DNA of 44,770 nucleotides from DATCVR01 sp036566745 (GCA_036566745.1 DATCVR010000296.1:1-44770); one strand, 5' to 3'. Shown: positions 1 to 7,939, counted from the first letter of the stretch. A program made the numbers and translations. Notes: generated by a model not told the origin, from the sequence alone.

Positions 1-950
1 GTGCCGGCGGTGGCCATGCCGGCACGGTCGGCGGCGATCTCGTTCAGCCGGGCCGTGAGGCGCTCGGCCAGCCGCCTGGAGTTGGCGAACACGATGGTGG
101 AGCGGTGCGCCGCGACGAGGTCGGCCACCCGTTCCTCGACGTGTGGCCAGATGGAGCCGGTGCGGTCGTCCTCGGGCGGGGAGCCGGAGACCGAGGCGTC
201 GAGCTCGGCGAGATCGGGGACCGGGACCACCACCTCGAGGTCCCATTGCTTGACGCTGGGCGGCGCGACCACCTGGACCGGGCGGGAGCCCCCCAGGAAC
301 CGGGCGACCTCGTCGACGGGGCGCACCGTGGCCGACAGGCCGATCCGCTGAGCCGGCGTGGCCAGCAGCGCGTCGAGGCGTTCGAGGGAGAGCGCGAGGT
401 GGGCGCCGCGCTTGGTCCCGGCCACCGCGTGCACCTCGTCGACCACGACCGTCTCGACGTGGCGCAGCGCCTCACGCGCCTGGGAGGTGAGCAGCAGGAA
501 CAACGACTCGGGCGTGGTGATGAGGATGTCGGGGGGATGCCTCTGGAACCGGCGGCGTTCGTCGGCCGGGGTGTCGCCCGAGCGGATGCCGACGGTGATC
601 TCCGGCGGCGCCAGCCCGAGCTGGGCGGCCGAGCGGGCGATGCCGGCGAGGGGCGCGCGGAGGTTGCGCTCGACGTCGACGGCGAGCGCCTTGAGCGGGG
701 ACACATAGAGCACCCGGCAGCGATGCAGGGGATCGTCGGGCGGCGGGGCGGCCGCGAGCCGGTCGAGCGACCAGAGGAACGCCGCGAGGGTCTTGCCCGA
801 TCCGGTGGGCGCGACCACGAGCGCGTTGGAGCCCGTGGCCACCGCCCGCCAGGCGTCGTCCTGGGCAGGGGTGGGCGCAACGAAGGAGTCGGCGAACCAC
901 GCGCGGGTGGCCGGGCCGAACAGGTCGAGGACGTCGCCCATGGGGTCCAT
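1..950 (-). CDS. lhr: Lhr-type ATP-dependent DNA helicase, 5' part (runs off the window)
   Basis: This is the N-terminal 316 residues of a superfamily 2 'large helicase-related' protein; the frame is open to base 1, so the 3' end lies outside the window. Visible motifs in order are a Q-type TPAQ at 27-30, Walker A PTGSGKT at 48-54, TPES at 146-149, DEVH (Walker B) at 171-174 and SAT (motif III) at 206-208. A second RecA-like domain begins near residue 240 with a STIVFANSRRLAERL stretch typical of Lhr. Lhr proteins are 3'-5' DNA translocases linked to DNA repair and usually exceed 1400 residues, so most of the gene is missing here. Two in-frame ATGs (950 and 941) are possible; 950 is used. No good Shine-Dalgarno precedes either. 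It lies codirectional with and downstream of the lysyl-oxidase gene, separated from it by a long terminator-like palindrome. Confidence 0.9.
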   Translation of the reverse strand, partial: MDPMGDVLDLFGPATRAWFADSFVAPTPAQDDAWRAVATGSNALVVAPTGSGKTLAAFLWSLDRLAAAPPPDDPLHRCRVLYVSPLKALAVDVERNLRAPLAGIARSAAQLGLAPPEITVGIRSGDTPADERRRFQRHPPDILITTPESLFLLLTSQAREALRHVETVVVDEVHAVAGTKRGAHLALSLERLDALLATPAQRIGLSATVRPVDEVARFLGGSRPVQVVAPPSVKQWDLEVVVPVPDLAELDASVSGSPPEDDRTGSIWPHVEERVADLVAAHRSTIVFANSRRLAERLTARLNEIAADRAGMATAG

Positions 951-1003
951 CCTGAACCCCGGGACCGACAGACGCGCCGCATGCGGGGGTAGGCGACGCG
1001 TTA

Positions 1004-1049
1004 TCGCTGGGGTCTCGCTGCCGCCCGGGCGGCAGCGAGACCCCAGCGA
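1004..1049 (-). terminator. 46-bp perfect palindrome after the lysyl-oxidase gene
   Basis: The arms 1004-1026 and 1027-1049 are exact reverse complements centred on CCCGGG. The transcript could form a stem of about 21 bp with a short CCGG loop, starting 17 nt after the minus-strand stop at 1066. No U-tract follows. Position and strength suggest transcription termination between the lysyl-oxidase gene and lhr. Confidence 0.75.
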
Positions 1050-1065
1050 GGTCTCCCGCGCCGGC

Positions 1066-2379
1066 TCAGGACCGGCAGGCCCGAGGCACCCCGACGAGGC
1101 TTGCCGTCGGCGCGGACGTGTCGAGACCAGCCAGCGCGACCTCGGTTTCGAGGCAGTTGTTCGCCTCGTCCGACTCGACGATCCGGTTGTCGGGATCGAC
1201 CTTGGTGACCAGCAGGTAGCGTCCGTCGGCGAGGCCACTCACCTCGATCATCTGGTCGGGCAGGCCCCAGGTGTACTCGTCCGCCCAGCCCACGCTGATG
1301 CCGTTCTTGAACTGCAGCCGTCCGTCCTTCTCACCGATGGGCTCCAGGCAGCGCGGCGCGGGGTAGGTCTGCGCGACGTTGCCTTTGACCGCCCACCACT
1401 CCAGCTCGGTGTCGGCCATGCAGAACCCGTTCTTCAGGCCGCTGGCCGACGGTGCCGTGCTGATCGGGTTGCCGTCGGCGTCGAGGGCGTACAACGACGA
1501 CTGCGAGAAGGCGTCGAAGTGGTAGTGCGAGTGCACGTCGTGATAGTGCATGTCGCCGGCCGACCGCTCGTAGAACGAGCCGTCGCTGCGATAGATCCGC
1601 TGGACGGCCGCCACTTCGTGCTCCGGCGTCTCCGGGTCGGTCGACCACCGGACGTCCACCGGGCCGCTTCCCACGTTGGCCGCCCGCTGGCCGCTGCGCA
1701 GGCACAGGCTGGCACCCTGCTCGTCGATCTCGCTCTGGAAGCACGAGGAGCCGGCGGGCGCGGTGTCGCCGAAGATGGGCGGCGGCGTGTCGAAGGTCGC
1801 CGTCCGGTGCGGCAGTACCTCGAGGTCGGGCAGCATGTCGCGCACGGGCTGGACGGATGGATCGGTCTCGGTCTCCGCCAGGCCTTCGTAGGTGATGACC
1901 TCCGATCCCAGGCTCGGGTCCAGCGGCTGCGTCGAGACGAAGACGTCGTAGGTGGCGTCGGCCCTCGGCAACCGAAGCGACTGCGCGAGGCCGATCTGAC
2001 CGGTCGACGAGGCGACGAGCCTGCGGCCCTTGTACGCATAGAGGCCGAGGCTGTCGTCGGGTCCGGCGTTCAGCCAGCGGGTCGACACCTCGATGGCCCC
2101 GGACTGCTGCTTGAGGCGTCCGGGAACCTCGACGGTCAGCCGGATGCGGTCGCAGCCCGTGTCCCGGCACGCCGGCACGTGGTCGTAGGTGGGCCCGTCA
2201 GCCCGAACCTCGCCGGACCAGAACTCCGGCTGGGCGGAGTCCACGCGCACGGACGGCTGAGCGCTCTCCGCGCTGCCGGCGGACTGGATCAGGCCGAACG
2301 GGATGAACGCCGCGGTGGCGACGACCGCGAGGACGCGCCGCGTGCGCCGGCGCTCGAATGACGTGTGGTGGCGACTCAT
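1066..2379 (-). CDS. secreted lysyl-oxidase-family protein
   Basis: A 437-residue protein. The N-terminus (MSRHHTSFERRRTRRV, then a hydrophobic stretch to about 33) is a signal peptide with a twin-arginine-like RRR-T-RR run. Residues about 183-415 resemble the lysyl oxidase family. HYHDVHSHYHFDAF at 278-291 matches the copper-talon region (H-x-H within an H/W-rich run). Cysteines before and after it (213, 226 and further C-terminal) could form the disulfides of the fold. Residues 40-165 look like a separate beta-rich domain. Eukaryotic lysyl oxidases are copper amine oxidases that oxidise peptidyl lysine; the substrate of bacterial members is largely unknown. The ATG at 2379 is chosen because AGAGGAG lies just upstream and the signal peptide begins there; the frame runs open further upstream. 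It is divergent from an AraC regulator. Whether the lysine-tyrosylquinone residues are conserved was not verified. Confidence 0.8.
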   Translation of the reverse strand: MSRHHTSFERRRTRRVLAVVATAAFIPFGLIQSAGSAESAQPSVRVDSAQPEFWSGEVRADGPTYDHVPACRDTGCDRIRLTVEVPGRLKQQSGAIEVSTRWLNAGPDDSLGLYAYKGRRLVASSTGQIGLAQSLRLPRADATYDVFVSTQPLDPSLGSEVITYEGLAETETDPSVQPVRDMLPDLEVLPHRTATFDTPPPIFGDTAPAGSSCFQSEIDEQGASLCLRSGQRAANVGSGPVDVRWSTDPETPEHEVAAVQRIYRSDGSFYERSAGDMHYHDVHSHYHFDAFSQSSLYALDADGNPISTAPSASGLKNGFCMADTELEWWAVKGNVAQTYPAPRCLEPIGEKDGRLQFKNGISVGWADEYTWGLPDQMIEVSGLADGRYLLVTKVDPDNRIVESDEANNCLETEVALAGLDTSAPTASLVGVPRACRS

Positions 2380-2642
2380 CTGTGCTCCTCTACCGCCCGA
2401 GCGGAGCCGGCGCATCGACGATTCCGCGGACAAGGCTGGATGGGCGCGATCAACCCCCCGATCGCTGCTGGTACGCGGGCCACAGTAGGGCGCGGAAGCT
2501 GCGATGACCGGCCACTGTGTGCACGGCGGCTCGCGTGTTCGTGCACCGCGATCCCGCTCCGGAACGCTGTAGCGGCAGAAGGGTCGAATGGATAGCATGC
2601 CAGGGCATTTCGGCTCGGCTCCTCCTGAACATCGAGGACATC
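2380..2642. other. divergent intergenic region, lysyl oxidase / AraC regulator
   Basis: This 263-bp region between divergent genes should contain both promoters. Shine-Dalgarno sequences are visible at both ends (minus-strand AGAGGAG next to 2379; plus-strand GAGG at 2634-2637). A TAGCAT hexamer at 2593-2598 could be a plus-strand -10 element, but no convincing -35 pairs with it. I see no clear AraC-type direct repeats and no supportable ORF. Confidence 0.4.
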
Positions 2643-3614
2643 ATGGAGCGCACGCAGTCAGGCGAAGGGCTCGAGCGACTCGCAGCCCTGGCATCGGAGT
2701 CCTTCGTCCCGCTCCAGTTGCGTCCCGTCGACGACGCACCGGTGCGAGCACAGTTCCAGGGCGGCTCGGTGAACGGCCTCGTGGTCGCCCGCATCACCGC
2801 CGCTCCGCTGGCGGTCGAGAGGTCGCGGAGGCTCATCTCCTCCACCGACCCCGAGATGCTCAAGGTCACGCTGCACCTCGGCGGCCGAGCAGGCGTCGAG
2901 CAGGACCGCCGCCACGCTTCGCTGCGGCCCGGCGACCTCGTCGTGTACGACACCCGGCGCCCGTACCGGCTCCGGTACGAAGAGGCGTTCGACACGATCG
3001 TCGTCGGCGTGCCGCGCGGGCGGCTGGGCTCCCAGGGGCCGCTGATCGAGCGGCGCAACCTCACGGCGATGCCGGCCGACGCCGGGGTTCGAACGCTGAT
3101 GGCGGCGTTCCTGACGGGCGTCGCGAACACCCTCGACACGATGTCCGACGGCGCTGGCATGCACCTGGCGGACGCCATGGTGTCGCTGATCGTCTCGGCG
3201 TTCTGCGACGTGCCATCCGGACAGCCCGAGTCGGTGTCCTCGCTCGGCGACCGCATCCTCGCCTACTGCCTGGCCAGCCTGGCCGATCCGGGTCTGTCGG
3301 TGACCTCCGTCGCTCGTCTGCACGGCGTATCGGTCCGGTACGTCCACAAGGTGTTCAGCCAGCGTGACCTGTCACTGGCCGCATGGATCAGGCGAGAGCG
3401 GCTGCTGCGCATCCGCCGTGACCTGGCCGACCCCGACCTGCTGAACCGGTCCACGGCGGACATCGCGGCACGCTGGGGGGTGCTCGACGTCACCCACCTC
3501 GGCCGGGCGCTCAAGGCCTCGTTCGGCACATCCGTGCTGGACCTTCGGCGACAAGCCCTGGATGCGGCGGTAGGCCGGGCGGGACCGGTGGCGCCGCACC
3601 CTCTGCGGGCCTGA
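2643..3614 (+). CDS. AraC-family transcriptional regulator
   Basis: A 323-residue regulator. Residues about 20-190 form an AraC_binding_2-type sensor domain (cupin-like, with the LRPGDLVVYDTRRPYRL stretch typical of the AraC/FeaR/NphR branch). Residues about 200-305 form the double helix-turn-helix: first helix pair near 219-241 (LSVTSVARLHGVSVRYVHKVFSQ), second near 270-295. Such proteins usually activate catabolic or adaptive genes in response to small molecules. The ATG at 2643 follows GAGG by 5 nt; the frame is open upstream, but earlier starts lack a ribosome binding site. It is divergent from the secreted lysyl-oxidase gene, so control of that gene is a reasonable but unproven inference. 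Confidence 0.9.
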   Translation: MERTQSGEGLERLAALASESFVPLQLRPVDDAPVRAQFQGGSVNGLVVARITAAPLAVERSRRLISSTDPEMLKVTLHLGGRAGVEQDRRHASLRPGDLVVYDTRRPYRLRYEEAFDTIVVGVPRGRLGSQGPLIERRNLTAMPADAGVRTLMAAFLTGVANTLDTMSDGAGMHLADAMVSLIVSAFCDVPSGQPESVSSLGDRILAYCLASLADPGLSVTSVARLHGVSVRYVHKVFSQRDLSLAAWIRRERLLRIRRDLADPDLLNRSTADIAARWGVLDVTHLGRALKASFGTSVLDLRRQALDAAVGRAGPVAPHPLRA

Positions 3615-3669
3615 GCTGCGGCGCGAGACCTTCGTCCGCGACGGCGAGCGCGGTGGCTCGGGGCGCGCA

Positions 3670-3675
3670 TAGGAT
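3670..3675 (+). promoter_or_regulatory. TANNNT -10 element of a leaderless-type start (DUF3046)
   Basis: TAGGAT lies 7 nt before the GTG at 3683 and no Shine-Dalgarno is present, as expected for a leaderless transcript. Confidence 0.5.
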
Positions 3676-3682
3676 CGTCCGC

Positions 3683-3877
3683 GTGCGGTTGACGGAGTTC
3701 TGGCGGCGGATGGAGCACCACCTCGGCGCGGCCTACGCCGACTCGTGGGCGCGCGACTACGTCCTGAGCGCGCTCGGCGGTCGCACCGTCCACCAGGCGC
3801 TCGACGCCGGACATGACCCGAAGCTGGTGTGGCGGGCTGTCTGCGACGAGCTGCGGCTCTCGCCCAGCGAACGCTGA
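3683..3877 (+). CDS. DUF3046 family protein
   Basis: A 64-residue protein that matches the actinobacterial DUF3046 family along its full length: VRLTEFWRRMEHHLGAAY at the start, then SWARDYVLSALGGRT and DPKLVWRAVCDELRL. The GTG at 3683 gives the canonical RLTEFW start; a longer reading from 3653 adds ten residues with no family match. DUF3046 is a small helical protein of unknown function, and in many actinobacteria it sits directly upstream of recA. Here about 4 kb of exporter and MFS genes separate it from recA. It is preceded by a leaderless-type -10 element and followed by the exporter operon on the same strand. Confidence 0.88.
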   Translation: MRLTEFWRRMEHHLGAAYADSWARDYVLSALGGRTVHQALDAGHDPKLVWRAVCDELRLSPSER

Positions 3878-3992
3878 GCGTCCGGCCGTCACGGCGAGGT
3901 TGACCTCGACCTCGGATGAGGTTGCAGGCTGGTCCGCATGGACCACCGCGTGCCGCCGGGAAACCCGGGTGCTCTTCGTCGGACCCCCGAGG

Positions 3993-3998
3993 TAACGT
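3993..3998 (+). promoter_or_regulatory. TANNNT -10 element before the ABC exporter operon
   Basis: TAACGT lies 8 nt before the GTG at 4007. It would drive the exporter operon as a leaderless mRNA. Confidence 0.45.
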
Positions 3999-4006
3999 CA
4001 CGACCC

Positions 4007-4942
4007 GTGGCAGACGACACCGAGCCGATGATCAGCGCGCGCCGGCTCACCAAGCGCTTCGGCGAGTTCACCGCGGTCGACGGCATCGACGTGTCGGTCC
4101 GCCGTGGCGAGGCGTTCGGCTTTCTCGGGCCCAACGGCGCGGGCAAGTCCTCCACCATGCGCATGATCGGCTGCGTCTCGCCGCCCAGCTCCGGCACGCT
4201 GCGCATCCTCGGCCTCGACCCCGCCACCCACGGCCCGGCCATCCGGGCCCGGCTCGGCGTGGTCCCCCAGCGCGACACCCTCGACGAAGAGCTCACCGTC
4301 CGCGAGAACATCCTGGTCTACGGCCGCTATTTCGGGCTGTCCCACGCCGTCGTGCGCGAGCGGGCAGCCGAGCTCCTCGAGTTCGCCCAGCTCACCGAGC
4401 GGGCCGACAGCGTGGTCGAGCCCCTGTCCGGCGGCATGAAGCGCCGGTTGACCATCGCCAGGTCGCTGGTCAACAACCCCGAGGTCCTGTTGCTCGACGA
4501 GCCCACCACCGGCCTCGACCCGCAGGCCCGCCACGTGCTCTGGGACCGTCTGTTCCGGCTGAAGCGATCCGGCGTCACCCTCGTGCTCACCACCCACTAC
4601 ATGGACGAGGCCGAGCAGCTCTGCGACCGCCTGGTGGTCATGGACGGCGGCCGCATCGTCGCCGAGGGCTCGCCGCGCCAGCTGATCGCCGAGCACGCCA
4701 CCCGCGAGGTGCTCGAGCTGCGCTTCGCCGCGGACGACCACGAGCCCTACCGCGCCAAGGTCACCGGGCTCGCCGACCGCATCGAGGTGCTGCCGGACCG
4801 CCTGCTCCTCTACACCGACGACGGCGACGCCACCGCTGCCGCGGTCCACCAGCGCGGGCTCACCCCGCTGTCGGTGCTCGCCCGCCGGTCCACCCTCGAA
4901 GACGTCTTCCTCCACCTCACCGGCCGCACCCTGATCGACTGA
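4007..4942 (+). CDS. NodI/DrrA-type ABC exporter ATP-binding protein
   Basis: A 311-residue ATPase of an ABC-2 type exporter. It shows Walker A GPNGAGKS at 41-48, a Q-loop near VVPQRD (85-90), signature LSGGMK at 140-145, Walker B LLLDEP at 161-166 and the switch His at 197 (TTH). A C-terminal domain of about 90 residues is typical of the NodI/DrrA group. The two permeases that follow resemble NodJ, so the three genes probably form one exporter; known relatives move lipo-oligosaccharides or hydrophobic drugs. GTG 4007 is chosen because of the -10 hexamer just upstream; ATG 4028 is possible and longer starts from 3938 lack support. The stop is 5 nt before the next start, so the genes are probably cotranscribed. 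Substrate unknown. Confidence 0.9.
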   Translation: MADDTEPMISARRLTKRFGEFTAVDGIDVSVRRGEAFGFLGPNGAGKSSTMRMIGCVSPPSSGTLRILGLDPATHGPAIRARLGVVPQRDTLDEELTVRENILVYGRYFGLSHAVVRERAAELLEFAQLTERADSVVEPLSGGMKRRLTIARSLVNNPEVLLLDEPTTGLDPQARHVLWDRLFRLKRSGVTLVLTTHYMDEAEQLCDRLVVMDGGRIVAEGSPRQLIAEHATREVLELRFAADDHEPYRAKVTGLADRIEVLPDRLLLYTDDGDATAAAVHQRGLTPLSVLARRSTLEDVFLHLTGRTLID

Positions 4943-4947
4943 CCGCC

Positions 4948-5769
4948 ATGACCATCACCCGATCCGCCACGAGCGCCGCGCCGGTCCCGCCCCGCGAGGG
5001 CCGGATGTGGGATCGCGCGTTCTGGCTCTGGCTCGTCAACTACCGCCGGGTGTGGCGCGGCACCATCATCAGCGGCCTGCTCAGCCCGTTGTTCTTCCTC
5101 ACGGCCATGGGCTTCGGGCTGGGCGCGCTGGTCGACGACGGCGCGGCCGGTGGCATCGACGGCATGAGCTACGTCGCGTTCGTCGCGCCGGGCATCCTCG
5201 CCGCCCAGGCCATGCAGACCGCCGTCGGCGAGTCCACGTTCCCGGTGGTCGGAGCCATGAAGTGGCACCGCCAGTACCACGCCATGATCGCCACACCGCT
5301 GGGCATCACCGACGTGGTGGTCGGGCACCTCGCGTTCGTCATGATGCGGGTGGCCATCACCACCACGGCGTTCCTCGGGGTCACCCTCGCGCTGGGCGCG
5401 TTCGAGTCGTGGTGGGTGCTGCTGGCGTGGCCGGTCGCGGTGCTGACCGGCCTGGCCTTCGCGGCGCCGGTGTTCGCCTTCGCCGCACGGCAGGAGAACG
5501 ACTCCGGCTTCAACGTGCTGTTCCGCTTCGTCGTCATGCCAATGTTCCTGTTCTCGGGCACGTTCTTCCCGATCGAGCAGCTGCCCACGGTGCTCGAGTG
5601 GGTGGCCCGCGCCACCCCGCTGTGGCATGCCGTCGACCTGTGCCGCGGGCTGGCCACCGAGACGGCCACGCTGCTCGGTGGGCTGGGGCACGTGGCCTAC
5701 CTGCTGCTGTGGGTGATCCTGGGCTTCCGGCTGGCGCTGAGGTCCTTCCGGCGGAGGCTGATCACGTGA
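4948..5769 (+). CDS. ABC-2 type exporter permease (NodJ-like), first copy
   Basis: A 273-residue integral membrane protein with about six hydrophobic segments, for example ISGLLSPLFFLTAMGFGLGAL, AWPVAVLTGLAFAAPVFAFA and VAYLLLWVILGFRLAL. The segments LSPLFFL..GFGLG, YVAFVAPGILA and PMFLFSGTFFPIEQLP are characteristic of NodJ/DrrB ABC-2 permeases. It begins 6 nt after the ATPase and its stop overlaps the start of the second permease in a GTGA motif, so translation is probably coupled. It most likely pairs with the next protein to form a heterodimeric channel in the cytoplasmic membrane. The transported molecule cannot be inferred. Confidence 0.88.
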   Translation: MTITRSATSAAPVPPREGRMWDRAFWLWLVNYRRVWRGTIISGLLSPLFFLTAMGFGLGALVDDGAAGGIDGMSYVAFVAPGILAAQAMQTAVGESTFPVVGAMKWHRQYHAMIATPLGITDVVVGHLAFVMMRVAITTTAFLGVTLALGAFESWWVLLAWPVAVLTGLAFAAPVFAFAARQENDSGFNVLFRFVVMPMFLFSGTFFPIEQLPTVLEWVARATPLWHAVDLCRGLATETATLLGGLGHVAYLLLWVILGFRLALRSFRRRLIT

Positions 5770-6599
5770 ACGCCCCCACCTCCGAACGCCATGGGGTCGT
5801 CGCGGCCGTGGCCCGCGCGCTGCCGATGCCGGCCGGTGCCGGCATGGCCCGGGCCCTGGTCGAGCGCAACGTGCGCGCGTTCCGCCACGGCTGGATCACG
5901 CTGGTCAGCGGCTTCTTCGAGCCGATCTTCTACCTGTTCTCGCTCGGGGTCGGCCTCGGTGCGCTGATCGGCGAGATCGACATCGGCGGCGGCCAGACGG
6001 TTGCCTACGCCACCTTCGTCGCTCCGGCGCTGATGGCCTCGGCGGCCATGAACGGCGCGGTCTACGACTCCACGTTCAACGTCTTCTTCAAGCTCAACTA
6101 CGCCAAGCTCTACGACTCCGTGCTGGCCACCCCGCTCGGCCCGCGCGACGTCGCGGTCGGCGAGATCTCCTGGGCGCTGCTGCGCGGCCTGCTCTACTCC
6201 ACGGCGTTCCTCGTCGTGGCGGCCGTCAGCGGAGTGGTCACCTCGTGGTGGTCGCTGCTGGCGGTGCCCGCGGCGAGCTTGATCGGCTGGGCGTTCGGCG
6301 CCATCGGCATGGCGGCCACCACGTTCATGCGCAGCTGGCAGGACTTTGACTACGTCCAGCTGGCGATCCTGCCGATGTTCCTGTTCTCGGCCACGTTCTA
6401 CCCCCTGAGCACCTACCCGGAGTCGCTGCAGTGGGTGGTTCAGGCGACTCCGCTGTACCACGGCGTGTCGCTCGTTCGCGATCTCATGCTCGGCCAGATC
6501 GGCGCCGGCATCGTGGTCCACGTGGTCTATCTCGCCGCGATGGGGCTGGTCGGGATGGCGTTCGCGGCCGTCCGGATCGAGCGACTTCTGCTGAAGTGA
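5766..6599 (+). CDS. ABC-2 type exporter permease (NodJ-like), second copy
   Basis: A 277-residue membrane protein paralogous to the preceding permease. It shares the GFFEPIFYLFSLGVGLGALIG segment, YATFVAPALMAS and PMFLFSATFYPLSTYP, and has about six membrane segments. Translation begins at a GTG overlapping the upstream stop (GTGA). An ATPase followed by two NodJ-like permeases fits an exporter with a heterodimeric membrane domain. The N-terminal 30 residues are cytoplasmic and Ala/Pro-rich. The gene ends 30 nt before the MFS gene, which has its own -10-like element. Confidence 0.88.
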   Translation: MNAPTSERHGVVAAVARALPMPAGAGMARALVERNVRAFRHGWITLVSGFFEPIFYLFSLGVGLGALIGEIDIGGGQTVAYATFVAPALMASAAMNGAVYDSTFNVFFKLNYAKLYDSVLATPLGPRDVAVGEISWALLRGLLYSTAFLVVAAVSGVVTSWWSLLAVPAASLIGWAFGAIGMAATTFMRSWQDFDYVQLAILPMFLFSATFYPLSTYPESLQWVVQATPLYHGVSLVRDLMLGQIGAGIVVHVVYLAAMGLVGMAFAAVRIERLLLK

Positions 6600-6616
6600 C
6601 CATCGGAGCCTGCCGG

Positions 6617-6622
6617 TAGCCT
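6617..6622 (+). promoter_or_regulatory. TANNNT -10 element of a leaderless-type start (MFS)
   Basis: TAGCCT lies 7 nt before the GTG at 6630, and there is no Shine-Dalgarno. Confidence 0.5.
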
Positions 6623-6629
6623 CCCACGA

Positions 6630-7901
6630 GTGACCGCTACGCCGACTCCTGACACATCCCGGATCGTGGCCGTTCAGCGGCGCACGGTCACCACGTTGAT
6701 CAGCAGCCAGGTCGCTGGTGGGCTGGGGATCGCGGCGGCGATCGCGGTGGGCGCCGTGCTCGTCACCGAGGTGTTCGGCCGCGAGGACCTCTCCGGACTG
6801 GTGCAGAGCTCCCAGGTACTGGGCGCGGCGCTGCTGGCCATGCCGGCCGCGGCGCTGGCGACGGCGTACGGGCGCAGGGCCGGCCTGGGCGCCGCCTATG
6901 CGATCGGGGCGGTCGGCGCCGTCCTGGCGGTGGTGGCGGCCCAGACCGCGTCGCTGCCACTGCTGCTGATCGGGACCGCCCTGCTGGGTGGTGGCTCCAC
7001 CGCGGGGCTTCAGGCCAGGTACGCCGCCACCGACCTGGCCCCCGAGCACCGCCGCGGGCGGGCGCTGTCGGTCGTGGTGTGGGCGACCACGGTCGGTGCG
7101 GTGGTGGGCCCGAACCTGGCCGGCCCGGCCGGCGAACTGGCCCAGGGCCTTGGGATCGAGCCGCTGGCCGGGCCGTTCCTCGTGGCCGCCGTGGTGATGG
7201 TGGTGGCCGCGCTGGTGGTGGTCGGTGGGCTTCGCCCCGATCCCCTCGTCGTCGCTCGTGAGCTGGGTGGCGAGGTCAGTGCTGGGCGTCGTCGCGGTGT
7301 GCTGCGCGCGGGGTGGGCGGCGATGTCGCGATCGCCGCGGGCGATGCTGGGCCTCGCCACAGTGGTGGTGGCACACACGGTGATGGTGTCGGTGATGGTC
7401 ATGACGCCGGTCCACATGACCCACGGCGGAGCGTCGATCTCGGTGATCGGGTTCGTGATCAGCGTCCACGTGGCCGGCATGTATGCGTTCTCGCCGGTCA
7501 TGGGCTGGCTCGTCGATCAGGTCGGGCGGATCCCGGTGGTGGTCGGGGGAGCGGTGATCCTGGCGGTGGCCGTGGCGTTGTCGGGTACCGCCGCCGAGGG
7601 TCATTCGGCCGGGCTGACGGCCGGGCTCTTCCTGCTGGGGCTGGGATGGTCGGCCTGCATGGTCGCCGGCTCGACGTTGCTGACCGACGCCGTGGCGATC
7701 GCCGAGCGACCGGCGGTGCAGGGCGCCTCCGACCTGATGATGGGGCTGGCCGCGGCGGGTGGGGGCGCCCTGGCGGGGGTGGTGGTGGGTACCGCGGGAT
7801 ACGGGGTGCTGAACGCCGGCGCGGCGGTCTTGCTGGTGGTGCCGGTGGTCATGGCCGCCCTCCCGGCGTGTCGGTCGAGTTCGAACATTCGTTCGGTATA
7901 G
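6630..7901 (+). CDS. major facilitator superfamily transporter
   Basis: A 423-residue protein with about twelve hydrophobic segments in two halves, joined by a basic cytoplasmic loop near residues 205-235 (SAGRRRGVLRAGW). The loop-2/3 motif appears as ALATAYGRRAGLGAAYAIG. This is a drug:H+-antiporter or sugar-type MFS layout; I cannot assign a substrate. The GTG at 6630 follows a leaderless-type -10 element. The last codons (SSSNIRSV) overlap the LexA operator of recA, so this coding end is also recA regulatory DNA. Long antisense ORFs over this gene are GC-driven shadows. Confidence 0.88.
   Translation: MTATPTPDTSRIVAVQRRTVTTLISSQVAGGLGIAAAIAVGAVLVTEVFGREDLSGLVQSSQVLGAALLAMPAAALATAYGRRAGLGAAYAIGAVGAVLAVVAAQTASLPLLLIGTALLGGGSTAGLQARYAATDLAPEHRRGRALSVVVWATTVGAVVGPNLAGPAGELAQGLGIEPLAGPFLVAAVVMVVAALVVVGGLRPDPLVVARELGGEVSAGRRRGVLRAGWAAMSRSPRAMLGLATVVVAHTVMVSVMVMTPVHMTHGGASISVIGFVISVHVAGMYAFSPVMGWLVDQVGRIPVVVGGAVILAVAVALSGTAAEGHSAGLTAGLFLLGLGWSACMVAGSTLLTDAVAIAERPAVQGASDLMMGLAAAGGGALAGVVVGTAGYGVLNAGAAVLLVVPVVMAALPACRSSSNIRSV
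7881..7896 (+). promoter_or_regulatory. LexA (SOS) box of recA
   Basis: TCGAACATTCGTTCGG matches the actinobacterial SOS box TCGAAC-N4-GTTCGA in 11 of 12 fixed positions. It lies about 150 bp upstream of recA, inside the last codons of the MFS gene, and directly abuts a TATAGT -10-like hexamer. Confidence 0.88.
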
Positions 7902-7902
7902 T
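7897..7902 (+). promoter_or_regulatory. predicted recA -10 element
   Basis: TATAGT follows the LexA box directly. A weak -35 (GTCGAG-like, near 7874-7879) lies 17 bp upstream, so bound LexA would cover the promoter spacer. The leader to recA would be about 140 nt. Confidence 0.5.
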
Positions 7903-7930
7903 CTCGCTCCGTGTCGATCGCCGCGATGCG

Positions 7931-7939
7931 TTGTCCACA
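7931..7939 (+). promoter_or_regulatory. DnaA-box 9-mer in the recA leader
   Basis: TTGTCCACA is an exact match to the high-GC actinobacterial DnaA box. It lies between the recA promoter and start codon. It is a single site, so a chance match is possible. Confidence 0.35.

Noticed and set aside
793..2361. 522-residue plus-strand ORF over lhr and the lysyl-oxidase gene
   Set aside because: It spans two real minus-strand genes and a terminator palindrome, and has no recognisable domain.
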